DNA of 64,000 nucleotides, from contig JAUXUD010000001.1 of the NCBI GenBank assembly GCA_030680835.1, positions 1-64,000 on the forward strand. Direction: 5' to 3'. The notes under the pieces are model-generated. The model made no database searches. It worked only from the letters and a program-made list of their open reading frames with translations, and was not told the origin of the DNA. Positions 36,998 to 46,022 of this stretch are shown piece by piece; positions within the stretch are counted from its first letter, which is position 1, and every line of letters begins with the position of its first letter. Origin of the DNA: Bacteroidota bacterium. Lineage in GTDB: Bacteria; Bacteroidota; Bacteroidia; UKL13-3. The position numbers were made by a program, and so were the translations under genes.

Positions 36998-37019
36998 GAG
37001 ACGCGATCAATCGCGTCTC
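36998..37019. repeat. Perfect 10-bp stem palindrome after lepB
   Basis: GAGACGCGAT (36998-37007) and ATCGCGTCTC (37010-37019) are exact reverse complements around CA. It is GC-rich in an AT-rich spacer and 30 bp after the lepB stop. There is no T-run, so it is more like a REP element than a classical terminator. Confidence 0.75.
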
Positions 37020-37023
37020 TACA

Positions 37024-37054
37024 TTTGGATGCCAATAATTAATTACTAAATTCG
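37024..37054 (+). promoter_or_regulatory. Promoter of the PQQ-like lipoprotein gene
   Basis: TTTG (37024-37027), 19 bp, then TAAATTCG (37047-37054), the TTCG variant. The ATG at 37060 follows after 5 nt, so transcription should begin at or beside the start codon. Confidence 0.6.
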
Positions 37055-37059
37055 TTCCT

Positions 37060-38364
37060 ATGAAATGTTTAATGATCACATTTTTGGTATTATTTTGCCT
37101 GACTTTTACTGCCTGTAAAAAAGATAAAAAGAATACCCTTATTGACGAACAGACAACTGTTGTTAATTGTAATCTTACCGATACCACATTTAATGTAGAA
37201 CTTGGTACCGGCGTTCAGTATTATGCAGTGCTTGAAGATGCCGCCAGGAATATAATTGTACTTGGAAATGCAACCATTGCTAAATACGATTATAAAGGAA
37301 ACCTGTTGTGGACAAAAGCACTGACAGGCTCTGGCACGCCGCAACAGATTATACAGGCTAATGGGGACAATTATTTTGTGGTGAGAAGTAACACTGAATT
37401 TGTGCAAAATCCATCGGGGAAATATTTGTTCCTTACCGATTATTATAAGTCGGCAACCAGTTTATACAGGAATTGTAGCATCCCCTATTTTAGGGTAGTT
37501 AAATATATGGGACAAGCACCTGACTCTTTTGATTTTGAACAACTGCCCCCCATAAACAGCAGCAAATGCACACTTAGCAAACTGGATAAAAACGGCAATG
37601 TTTTATGGAATAAAGTATTTGATGGAAATTATTTTAAGGGCAAGGTTATTCGTAGCTCCAACGATGGAAATTTTTACTTGCTCACCCATAAGTTATGCGG
37701 AAAATATGAAAAGTTGCTTTTTAATGAAAACGGTGTTTTCATGGATACTGTTTTCTATCCCTTTGATAAAAATAAAGTAGCTGTTCATAAAATCAACAAG
37801 GACGGAAACATTATATGGTCGCATACTTATAATGGCATCCTCAACAATCCGTCGAATGGTGAAGTGGATGTGCGTCCGGGAATAACAGTATATAAAAATC
37901 AGATACAGGTGCAGACCAGGCATAGCTTGCTAATACTTGATGCAAATGGAATTGAGTTATCACGGTTACGTCCATTTGGAAATGATTGTTCGTTGTGGGC
38001 TTGGGGACTGTCTGCCTCCGCTAACGGACTGTATTCTGTAGGACATTATTACGACTCTTTGGTGCAATACAACAGGACTTACCTGCACAGGGTGAATGAG
38101 TCAGGAGTTACTGTGGGCAGCGTATTCTTACCACGAAATCATGGAGAACCACAGGTTGATGCCTTTGGAGACGCAGTGATCATAAGTGGCAGAAAGGAAT
38201 TGGTAAAATATGATCTCAGCGGAAATACAATTTGGTCTCGAGACTTTTTGTCTAATAATGAGTTTGTGAGCTGCACAACACCGAGCTGCTCGGAAGGAAT
38301 GATTTTTATTTATTCTGCGGGCACCAGGAGCTTCCTGGTTAAAATAAATAAGAACGGGATGTGA
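37060..38364 (+). CDS. Lipoprotein with PQQ-like beta-propeller repeats
   Basis: 434 residues. Signal peptide with a lipobox TFTAC (Cys about residue 19) followed by lysines. The mature part repeats strands of the type AKYDYKGNLLWTKAL, LSKLDKNGNVLWNKVF, VHKINKDGNIIWSHTY and VKYDLSGNTIWSRDF, the pattern of PQQ-like propeller blades. No catalytic residues were identified, so a binding or scaffold role at the outer membrane is inferred. If the mRNA is leaderless, the ATG at 37060 must be used; the next in-frame ATG (37072) is also possible. It precedes the SMC operon by 64 bp with no terminator seen. Confidence 0.75.
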   Translation: MKCLMITFLVLFCLTFTACKKDKKNTLIDEQTTVVNCNLTDTTFNVELGTGVQYYAVLEDAARNIIVLGNATIAKYDYKGNLLWTKALTGSGTPQQIIQANGDNYFVVRSNTEFVQNPSGKYLFLTDYYKSATSLYRNCSIPYFRVVKYMGQAPDSFDFEQLPPINSSKCTLSKLDKNGNVLWNKVFDGNYFKGKVIRSSNDGNFYLLTHKLCGKYEKLLFNENGVFMDTVFYPFDKNKVAVHKINKDGNIIWSHTYNGILNNPSNGEVDVRPGITVYKNQIQVQTRHSLLILDANGIELSRLRPFGNDCSLWAWGLSASANGLYSVGHYYDSLVQYNRTYLHRVNESGVTVGSVFLPRNHGEPQVDAFGDAVIISGRKELVKYDLSGNTIWSRDFLSNNEFVSCTTPSCSEGMIFIYSAGTRSFLVKINKNGM

Positions 38365-38428
38365 ATTATCTGTGGGTTTCTTCTGCATTTTGAACCTTAT
38401 TTTGCAGCATTAAATCTAATCAGGAAGC

Positions 38429-41077
38429 ATGTTAACTTCATTAACCATTCTCAACTCAAAGGTATACGGCAAAGCAGAAATACGGCTTAACGATTGCGAT
38501 AGCCTGCAATTGGTGGGTCCCAATAATATTGGTAAAAGCACCCTCATTTACGCACTTAATTTTTTGTTTATTGTTGATGGAAACAAAATGACATTCAGTG
38601 GTCAGCGGCGTGGCGATAAAGAAACTTTGCATCATTATTTTCCAAATCCAAACCAAAGTTATATCGTATTCGAAATATTTAAGAAATCGTATTACTGCAT
38701 TCTGGTAAAAAGAAACAGTGACAGCGAATTGGAGTATTTTCGGTTCAACAGCGAATACAAAGAATCGTATTTTGTAGACCAGGATAAAAAATTACTGAAG
38801 TTTGATGAAGTACAGGAAACCATGATTGCCCAGGGTATTGAACTTACTCCGTTTAAAGACAAACGCGAGGTGTTTAATATGGTGTACCAGCGGGGCCGCA
38901 GAAATAATGGAGTGGTATGGTTGGATGACAATGTGAAAACTGATGGATTGAGCAATAATTTTTCGCGCATATACCGCTATCTGATAAATACAAAACTTAT
39001 TACGAATAAAAACCTGAAAGAGGCTTTAATTGTTGCTGATAACAGGGAAAATGAAGTGCTGAACTTTTCTCAGAAAAACAAAAAAGACATTATTGATTTA
39101 CGAAAGATTAACAATGAAATCCGCAATTTAAAATCGGTAAAAAACGAGTTTGATGAATTCAGGGAAGTGGTGAGTCATTATAATGCAAAGGCGAGAATTA
39201 TCAACCAATTGTACTATGGCTTCTGTGCCAATTACGAAAGTACTTTACCCACATTACAAAGCCAACTGGTTGAACGCAACCAGAATATTGCCAAAATAAA
39301 TACAGAAATAAACGAAGGCCTGATTCCGCAAAAGGCCGACTACGACCGAAAAATAGGAGGTAAGGAAACGGAGATTCAAAACAAGGCACTCCTGTTAAAT
39401 GAAAAAGAAATTGAATTAAATGTAATCAATTCTTTTGATCCGGTTGAGCTGCTTAATGAGTCGTTGTTAAATTACGACCAAAAGCGAAAAGAAGTGGAAT
39501 CGCGGATTACGATGGTTGAGATTCAAAAATTAAACAGCAAACAAATTGAACACAAAATTGACGTTTTAAAAGATTCTATTGTTCGTTTTGAGAATCAGGT
39601 GAAGAACTATGGAGACTTGCTGATTAATAAAATTTCGGGGAATAAAGAAAACAGGAAACTTTTAAATGCTATTTTAAGCGAGCAGGTAAAGAGTTTGCCG
39701 GGGGAGCAAGTTTTAAAGGCTATTCATGAGGTTTCGGAACGGTTTAAAATATTTGACGGCGAAATAGATTTGTCGGCAAATATTGTTTTGCAGGATTTTA
39801 AATCGGTAGAAGAAATTAAGGAAGAGCTCCTGGAATACAAAGTAGAATTAAAAAACCAGGAAGCCCTTTTGGAAGTTGTAAAAGACATTGAGAAATCTCA
39901 AAATGAACTTTCTCAAATCAATGCTGAAATAGATTCGGTACGGGCAAAAATTCAACGCATTCACACAAAACCTTTTCTGTTAAAAACCATTGAAAAGTTA
40001 AAGTCGGAACTGAATATACTGAACGAAGAAAAGCAAAAACTGGAAGCCGAACAAAACAAGCTCGCGCAAAGTATTGCAAAATGCCAATTGGAAGTTCAGG
40101 ATATAATAAGCGATAAAGACAAACGTGAAAGCCGTATTAAGGTTTTGCAGGAATACAAGCAAACGCTGGATGCATTTGGGTTGGCAGGCGAAGAATTTGA
40201 AACATCAGATGATCTGGACAATCTTTACAAAAAGGTTCAGATTAACATGAGCGACCGGCACGACCTGAAAGCAAACAAAGATAAGTTGTTCGAAAAATTA
40301 CGGGATAAGTTGCAATCTACATTTGCCGATGAGCAGGATTTTATTAAATATGTTGAAGAGGAAATTGCACTGATAGAGGACAAGGAAAGATCGATATCGA
40401 GCTTGCTGGAAAATATTTCGGCTCAGTTTGCAAATCCTGCTTATACTTTGTTGAAGCGCTACGAAGAATTTAAGGAGTTTGTTTATAATAAATTCAATAC
40501 CAAACTTTCGCAGGCCAGAATATCCGACATCGAATCGTTAACCATTGAGTTGATGGATAATAAAAAACTGGTGGAGGAAGTGAAAAAAATCAGCCAGATT
40601 CAACAGGTACGCGGGCAAATGATGTTTGATTTTGATCATTCGGAGAACCTGAAAGTATTGGACAATTACCTGGATAGCGGTAAGAAAATTGAGTTTGATG
40701 ATTTGTTTGATATTACGCTTCATTTAACGCGTAAGGGAGTAACCAAAAATGTAGATTTGGGCGAACAGATCGAATCGGATGGAACCGATAAAATGATTCG
40801 CCTGATTATTATTATGAACATCATTAACCGGCTTGCCATTAATGATGATGAGAACCGAATTGCCCTGTTTATTGATGAGGTTGCAACCATAGATAAACAA
40901 AACCGGCCCGAGTTGGTGCGGTTTTGCAAGGAGCATCATTTCATACCCATTTTTGCAGCACCCGATGCTGTTGCTGGCTTTGGTAAGTATTATTTTATTT
41001 ACCCAAGTGCCGGTAAAATCAATCTAAATGAAAAGGTGAATGCGATGTATGGGGAACGGAATGCAGTTGCCATTTAA
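38429..41077 (+). CDS. SMC-like ATPase of an MksB/JetC type condensin system
   Basis: 882 residues. An N-terminal ATPase half with Walker A GPNNIGKST (30-38) is followed by RRGDKETLHHYF, resembling the early region of MukB/MksB/JetC heads. Heptad-rich coiled coil spans roughly 210-730. The C-terminal half carries Walker B IALFIDEVATID (D816, E817). Where an SGGE/SGGQ signature is expected there is ESDGTDKMIRL (782-792). No zinc-hook CxxC is visible, which argues against Rad50, and the gene is followed by kleisin-like and kite-like genes. Predicted to entrap or extrude DNA. Whether this is a housekeeping condensin or plasmid/phage defence cannot be decided from sequence. Confidence 0.7.
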   Translation: MLTSLTILNSKVYGKAEIRLNDCDSLQLVGPNNIGKSTLIYALNFLFIVDGNKMTFSGQRRGDKETLHHYFPNPNQSYIVFEIFKKSYYCILVKRNSDSELEYFRFNSEYKESYFVDQDKKLLKFDEVQETMIAQGIELTPFKDKREVFNMVYQRGRRNNGVVWLDDNVKTDGLSNNFSRIYRYLINTKLITNKNLKEALIVADNRENEVLNFSQKNKKDIIDLRKINNEIRNLKSVKNEFDEFREVVSHYNAKARIINQLYYGFCANYESTLPTLQSQLVERNQNIAKINTEINEGLIPQKADYDRKIGGKETEIQNKALLLNEKEIELNVINSFDPVELLNESLLNYDQKRKEVESRITMVEIQKLNSKQIEHKIDVLKDSIVRFENQVKNYGDLLINKISGNKENRKLLNAILSEQVKSLPGEQVLKAIHEVSERFKIFDGEIDLSANIVLQDFKSVEEIKEELLEYKVELKNQEALLEVVKDIEKSQNELSQINAEIDSVRAKIQRIHTKPFLLKTIEKLKSELNILNEEKQKLEAEQNKLAQSIAKCQLEVQDIISDKDKRESRIKVLQEYKQTLDAFGLAGEEFETSDDLDNLYKKVQINMSDRHDLKANKDKLFEKLRDKLQSTFADEQDFIKYVEEEIALIEDKERSISSLLENISAQFANPAYTLLKRYEEFKEFVYNKFNTKLSQARISDIESLTIELMDNKKLVEEVKKISQIQQVRGQMMFDFDHSENLKVLDNYLDSGKKIEFDDLFDITLHLTRKGVTKNVDLGEQIESDGTDKMIRLIIIMNIINRLAINDDENRIALFIDEVATIDKQNRPELVRFCKEHHFIPIFAAPDAVAGFGKYYFIYPSAGKINLNEKVNAMYGERNAVAI

Positions 41078-41101
41078 CCGTAATTTAAACGAAAACATTA
41101 C

Positions 41102-42298
41102 ATGTTAAAAGCTGAACCCAAAACGATACTAAACTTTCTTGCCAATCATTACGATAGCATTAAAGATTTATTTGATATTCAAACGACTGACCATATCATT
41201 TTAAAAGAGCGTTTGGCTCAAACCCTGGAAGAAAGAAATGATGCGATTGCCCCCCAACTCCTCGATTATAAAATTCTCAAAAAACTAGGCGAAGATTTTG
41301 AGTTCAGGGATGCTTACTATAAATTATTTGAATTTATTTTAAATGAGTTCAGACCACTCTTGCCCGAAACCATTCAAAAATATGAGCAATCGATTGGCGC
41401 ATTATTTAAAAAAATCAGGGAAGGAATTTCAGGCGATAAGCATATATTAATTCAGCGGATTAATCATTTATACAACGAGATAAAGGAGTTTAGCGAAGCA
41501 GTTGAAAAAAACACCATTAGATTACTGGCCGAAACCCGGGAGCTGAAATCGAATATTGACAAACTGGACTATAAAGAAAAAGTACGGAAAGCCAGTTTTT
41601 GGATTGACTATTATATTACCCCTTTAAATAATATTTTAGACATCAACCATGCCGATTCGATTACCAATAAATTATTTGATATTTCGAATTATGTAAACAT
41701 CAGGAGGCTTAATTTTAATGATGAACAGATTCGTTTGCAATTTGAAAAAACCTATACTTTTTTGGTTCAAACCAATGATGATTTATTAAAACAATCGAAA
41801 TTACTCACCAATGAATTGTTGCCTTTAATTGAACGGATCAGAACCGAATCAATTATACTTACAGGTTGGATAGAATTTTTGAAAGCCCCGAATAAATCGG
41901 TATTGCCCAAAGTGTATAAAATTGACCGTCAATATCCTTATAGCAATGATATGTATTTAAACGCAAAGGAATATGTAGAGCAATTTGCCATTGATGAAAC
42001 CATTATACTGGAAGACCCATATGCATTAAGTGATAAGTGGGTATTTAACAAAGATTATTACAGGGGAAAGTTAATGAAACAATTGCCTATGGATAGTTTT
42101 TTTGAATGGTGTGGTTTGACACTAAAAACAGATTTTAAAAACATTGAAACTGACAAGTTTTTTGCATTGACCACTTTGTTGTTTGATGAAGGCATCAGTA
42201 TTGAAGTGGATATAAACGACGAGCGGCAATTAATTAATACCAGTCAGATGACTTTACGCGTACCAAAAATTAAAATAGCACGATATGGAATTTCCTAG
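41102..42298 (+). CDS. Putative kleisin subunit (MksF/JetA-like) of the condensin trio
   Basis: 398 residues, almost entirely predicted helix. An N-terminal region that may be winged-helix (IILKERLAQTLEERND) is followed by a long helical centre (about 80-290). The C-terminal part contains SMDSFFEWCG-like helices and a beta-rich end (ISIEVDINDERQ, MTLRVPKIKIARYG). Length and position between an SMC-like gene and an MksE-like gene fit the kleisin MksF/JetA, but direct sequence recognition is weak. It starts 24 bp after the SMC gene and overlaps the next gene by 14 bp, so the three are one operon. Confidence 0.5.
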   Translation: MLKAEPKTILNFLANHYDSIKDLFDIQTTDHIILKERLAQTLEERNDAIAPQLLDYKILKKLGEDFEFRDAYYKLFEFILNEFRPLLPETIQKYEQSIGALFKKIREGISGDKHILIQRINHLYNEIKEFSEAVEKNTIRLLAETRELKSNIDKLDYKEKVRKASFWIDYYITPLNNILDINHADSITNKLFDISNYVNIRRLNFNDEQIRLQFEKTYTFLVQTNDDLLKQSKLLTNELLPLIERIRTESIILTGWIEFLKAPNKSVLPKVYKIDRQYPYSNDMYLNAKEYVEQFAIDETIILEDPYALSDKWVFNKDYYRGKLMKQLPMDSFFEWCGLTLKTDFKNIETDKFFALTTLLFDEGISIEVDINDERQLINTSQMTLRVPKIKIARYGIS

Positions 42299-42818
42299 AT
42301 ATCACAGAGAGATTGTAAATGATTTAATGGCCGGAAAATTTATTCTGGCCAGCGATCCCAAGTTTATTTCGTTAAAAGAAAGTTCCGCTTTTTATGAAAA
42401 GTTTTTTAAAGAAAGTTTTGCTTTTGAGCTGGAAATAAAAAGTGATTTTGGTTTTATATTAAGTTATGAAACTGCCGAACAACTGAGCAGGGATATATGC
42501 ATATTTTTTGCAATTTTATGCTATGAACTCGACCGCGATGGCAAGAATTTTTTAGAAGAAATTCAATATGCCGAGTTTGAACACGAAAAGCTGGATGATT
42601 ATTTTGAAAACAGTGTTTATGCCGAACTTATAGCCAATAATAATCAGCTCAAAAGCAGCGAAACCCGCCGCGATTTTATTAAAACCCTGAGCAGAAGAAA
42701 CATCGTTGAACGCATTGGCGACGGTAAATTTACCTTTACCCAGGCCTACAAAGTTTTTATAGATTTTGCAAGTGATTTTGCAAAAGGGAAACTGGCGGTG
42801 GAGAGTGACTCCAACTAG
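42285..42818 (+). CDS. Putative kite/MksE (JetB)-like subunit of the condensin trio
   Basis: 177 residues. The opening YHREIVNDLMAGKFILASDP, followed by a helix ending SAFYEKFFKESFAFELEI and FGFILSY, resembles the MukE/MksE/JetB start (a GK-DP segment, then a winged helix with an F-x-x-x-G-F turn). A second winged helix may lie at 125-165 (RRDFIKTLSRRNIVERIGDGKFTFT). It overlaps the preceding gene by 14 bp. No JetD-type nuclease gene follows; the next gene is aroC. Confidence 0.55.
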   Translation: MEFPRYHREIVNDLMAGKFILASDPKFISLKESSAFYEKFFKESFAFELEIKSDFGFILSYETAEQLSRDICIFFAILCYELDRDGKNFLEEIQYAEFEHEKLDDYFENSVYAELIANNNQLKSSETRRDFIKTLSRRNIVERIGDGKFTFTQAYKVFIDFASDFAKGKLAVESDSN

Positions 42819-42888
42819 TTTATTAAAAAATCATATCACAAAAATATTGTATAAACTTTGTTTCTTTGTCTGGTCAATCTAAATTACT

Positions 42889-43968
42889 ATGACAGGCAAC
42901 ACTTTCGGCAAAATATTTACATTAACTTCATTCGGTGAGAGCCATGGAACAGTCATTGGGGTTGTGATTGACGGGTGTTTGCCCAATATGTTGGTTGATC
43001 TGGAGCTTATAAAAAATGATTTGAACCGCAGAAGGCCGGGACAATCAAATATAACTACTTCGCGGGGTGAACCAGATGAATTTGAAATCATTAGCGGGGT
43101 ATTTGAGGGCAAAACCCTGGGAACACCCATTGCGGTTTTGGTAAAAAATAAGGATCAAAAACCTGAAGATTACAGCGAATTGAAAGACCTTTACCGACCT
43201 TCGCATGCCGATTTTACTTACCAGGAAAAATACGGACATCGGGACTACAGAGGCGGCGGGAGGCAATCGGCCAGGGAAACAATTGCAAGAGTAATAGCAG
43301 GTGCATTTGCAAAAATGATATTAAGCCAGATTGACATTCAGATAAAAGCTTATGTTTCTCAGGTTTACGATATAAAACTCGATATTCCTTACACCCAACT
43401 TGATTTGGATCAGACCGAAAAAAGCATAATACGCTGCCCTGAACCCAAGACGGCTGCATTAATGATAGCAGCCATTGAAAAAGCAAAAGCAGAAGGAGAT
43501 TCGTTAGGTGGAGTGATAACCTGCATTTGCAATGGAGTTCCGATTGGCCTGGGAGAACCTGTTTTTGATAAATTACACGCCGATTTGGGTAAAGCCATGC
43601 TCAGTATTAATGCAGTTAAGGGCTTTGATTTTGGAAGTGGTTTTGCTTCAGTATTAAAAAAAGGGAGTGAACACAATGACCGTTTTATACAAAAAGGTGC
43701 CAAAATGGGAACCGAAACGAATCATAGCGGAGGCATTCAGGGAGGCATTTCAAACGGAGAAGACATATATTTTAATGTGGCTTTTAAGCCTGTGGCTACT
43801 TTGCAGATAGAGCAAGATACCCTAAATGAAAGTCAGCAACCCGTAAAATTCAAAGCCACGGGGCGGCACGATTCTTGTGTTGTACCCCGTGCGGTACCGA
43901 TTGTTGAAGCAATGACAGCCATTGTTTTGGCAGATCATTATTTGAGAAGCCTTGTGTATAAAAAGTAA
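42889..43968 (+). CDS. aroC: Chorismate synthase
   Basis: 359 residues. FMN-dependent final step of the shikimate pathway. The three family signatures are present: GESHGTVIGVVIDG near the start, GHRDYRGGGRQSARETIARV in the middle and RHDSCVVPRAVPIVEAM near the end. The gene is single here, separated from aroA-aroB by 14 kb. A TATAAACTTTG string about 30 nt upstream is close to, but not, a consensus promoter. Confidence 0.95.
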   Translation: MTGNTFGKIFTLTSFGESHGTVIGVVIDGCLPNMLVDLELIKNDLNRRRPGQSNITTSRGEPDEFEIISGVFEGKTLGTPIAVLVKNKDQKPEDYSELKDLYRPSHADFTYQEKYGHRDYRGGGRQSARETIARVIAGAFAKMILSQIDIQIKAYVSQVYDIKLDIPYTQLDLDQTEKSIIRCPEPKTAALMIAAIEKAKAEGDSLGGVITCICNGVPIGLGEPVFDKLHADLGKAMLSINAVKGFDFGSGFASVLKKGSEHNDRFIQKGAKMGTETNHSGGIQGGISNGEDIYFNVAFKPVATLQIEQDTLNESQQPVKFKATGRHDSCVVPRAVPIVEAMTAIVLADHYLRSLVYKK

Positions 43969-43999
43969 AACCGGATAAGATGTTATTCTGAATTTATGT

Positions 44000-44007
44000 T
44001 AACTTTG
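44000..44007 (+). promoter_or_regulatory. Bacteroidota -7 element (TAACTTTG) of the metalloprotease gene
   Basis: TAACTTTG fits TAnnTTTG exactly and ends 5 nt before the ATG at 44013, so transcription would start at about that codon. No clear -33 element. Confidence 0.5.
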
Positions 44008-44012
44008 TATTA

Positions 44013-45854
44013 ATGAAATGCTTGATGAGAAAATTTATTTTGATGGCAGGAATCATTTCCTGCACTACGTGGGTATGGGCGCAACAAATTGTTCCCTGTG
44101 CTACGGATGAGGTTTATGTTGAAATGACACGGAAATTTCCGGAACTGAAGCAGGAAGAAGAAAAAGCAAACCAGATAGCGGCCACTTATGTTAATCTTCA
44201 AAAGAAAGGTGTTATACGGTATTTTCCGGTTGTTTTTCATGTAATCCATAAATGGGGAATGGAAAACATTTCTCAAGCCCAGTTAAATGATGCCATCCGT
44301 GTGTTAAACGAAGATTTCAGGAAAGCAGCGGGTACAAAAGGCGGCTCCAGCACCGACCCTTTATCGATCGATATGGAATACGAATTTCGCCTGGCGCAGT
44401 TTGACCCAAATGGTCAGCCAACAAATGGCGTAAACCGGATATACAGTACCGGTACCGACAATGCTCAGGATCAGCAGAAAGCATTAAGCTATTGGGATTC
44501 AAAAAAGTATTTTAATGTTTGGATTGTAAATACCATTTATAATGGAGGCAGCGGTACTATTTTGGGATATGCACAGTTTCCTTTTCAAATTAATCAATAT
44601 GGCAGTACCGATGGGGTTATGCTCAGAGCCGATCAGGCAGGTGTAATAGATTTAGGATCAACAGGTCAATCGGGTCGTACACTTACGCACGAAGCTGGCC
44701 ATTGGGTTGGTTTGTATCATCCTTTTCAAGGTGGTTGTGTGGGAAATACTCCATCCAACTGTTCGTCCCAAGGTGACCAGGTTTGCGACACCCCTCCGGT
44801 ATCTACCTCAACCAATGGTTGTCCCGGCACCCGCAACTCATGTACTAACGATTCTCCTGATTTACCCGACCAAATCAGAAACTATATGGATTATGCCGAT
44901 GGAAACTGCATGAATATTTATACTCCTGGACAAAAAACCAGATCAAGCTCATTGTTAAACTCTTACAGGTCAATTGCATTTTCAGCGGCAAACCTGAGCG
45001 CAATAGGTCTCAATGCCGATGGAACCTATAAAAATTTAACTGCATCAGCAACCAAAGCTCCTTATTCTTTTGGCTTTAATGTTGCTTCGTTATGGAGTAC
45101 CGGTTGGACTATTGAAAATTACATGAGTCCGGGTGACAGTGGCTGGGCCGTAAATAATCTGGTATCTGTTCAGGGCACAGGTTGTATGAGTGCACAGAAT
45201 ATAAAAAATAACAGGTTAAATATTAGAAATGCATTTATTTCTCCAAATATAGATATCACTACCTTAGCGGCCCCCACACTTAGTTTTTACCTGGCCTATG
45301 CAAAGCGTTTAACTGTTAGTGGCGACCGATTACGGATTTATATCTCAAACAATTACGGTAGAACCGAATTGCTTGTGCGCGAAATACTGGCAGCTGAAAT
45401 GGAAACAGGTACCATGTCGGCGAATGCCTTTACTCCCGGAACAGGTGAATGGAAAAAATTCAATATCGACTTAACCCCTTATAAGTCATATACCAATTGC
45501 AGGATAAAATTTGAACTCAAATCATTAAAAGGCAATAACATTTTTATTGATGAGTTTAGCATAAGCACACCCACCAGCGTAGAGGAACTGTTAAAGCAGA
45601 GCTTACAATTTGCTTTTTATCCGAATCCTGCGCATAACCGGGCAACAGTTTCCATTACGAACTCTGAAGAACAAACATTGGAAATGAGCGTAGCAGATAT
45701 CAGCGGCAGATTGGTAATCCAAATGCCCACACAGAATTTAGAAACAGGTACCCACCAGGTTGAAATTCCTTTGGGAGATTTACAAAGCGGAATGTATTTG
45801 TTACAGGTAAAAACACCTAAGGGTACGTTTAACCACAAGTTTTTAATTAACTAA
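44013..45854 (+). CDS. Secreted M43 (pappalysin-type) zinc metalloprotease with T9SS sorting domain
   Basis: 613 residues. Signal peptide ending at VWAQ, a short propeptide region, then a catalytic domain with the zinc motif HEAGHWVGLYH (HExxHxxGxxH) at about 228-238 and a Met-turn in NYMDYADGNCMN, both typical of the MEROPS M43 family. Cysteines follow the zinc motif as usual. A beta-sandwich region (about 340-520) leads to a T9SS type A tail (FYPNPAHNRATVSI, GMYLLQVKT). Predicted to be exported across both membranes and act extracellularly on protein. Start may be 44013 (MKCLM) or 44025 (MRKFILM); the -7 element lies so close that a leaderless mRNA is likely. Confidence 0.9.
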   Translation: MKCLMRKFILMAGIISCTTWVWAQQIVPCATDEVYVEMTRKFPELKQEEEKANQIAATYVNLQKKGVIRYFPVVFHVIHKWGMENISQAQLNDAIRVLNEDFRKAAGTKGGSSTDPLSIDMEYEFRLAQFDPNGQPTNGVNRIYSTGTDNAQDQQKALSYWDSKKYFNVWIVNTIYNGGSGTILGYAQFPFQINQYGSTDGVMLRADQAGVIDLGSTGQSGRTLTHEAGHWVGLYHPFQGGCVGNTPSNCSSQGDQVCDTPPVSTSTNGCPGTRNSCTNDSPDLPDQIRNYMDYADGNCMNIYTPGQKTRSSSLLNSYRSIAFSAANLSAIGLNADGTYKNLTASATKAPYSFGFNVASLWSTGWTIENYMSPGDSGWAVNNLVSVQGTGCMSAQNIKNNRLNIRNAFISPNIDITTLAAPTLSFYLAYAKRLTVSGDRLRIYISNNYGRTELLVREILAAEMETGTMSANAFTPGTGEWKKFNIDLTPYKSYTNCRIKFELKSLKGNNIFIDEFSISTPTSVEELLKQSLQFAFYPNPAHNRATVSITNSEEQTLEMSVADISGRLVIQMPTQNLETGTHQVEIPLGDLQSGMYLLQVKTPKGTFNHKFLIN

Positions 45855-45871
45855 TTTGGGAAGAAACCGAT

Positions 45872-45908
45872 AAAAAGCCGCCCTTAGCGCGGCTTTTTAT
45901 TTTTTTTA
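45872..45908 (+). terminator. Rho-independent terminator after the metalloprotease gene
   Basis: AAAAAGCCGC (45872-45881) pairs with GCGGCTTTTT (45889-45898), followed by a long T-run to about 45908. Confidence 0.9.
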
Positions 45909-46022
45909 CCGTTTTGATTCTGCATATTGTGCCCACAATTTTGTTTATTGAATGAACAAGGTTTGCTTTGCAGGAATTTTTGGGATGGATTTGGTTATAT
46001 TATTTTATAGAAGAAAGTAAAG

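Noticed and set aside
38429-41077. Rad50/SbcC or RecN identity for the SMC-like protein
   Set aside because: No zinc-hook CxxC and no partner nuclease for Rad50/SbcC; RecN is shorter, has a different signature and is not followed by kleisin- and kite-like genes.
36968-46022. A JetD-type nuclease gene completing a Wadjet operon
   Set aside because: All open frames on both sides of the trio were read: a propeller lipoprotein, aroC and an M43 protease. None resembles JetD.
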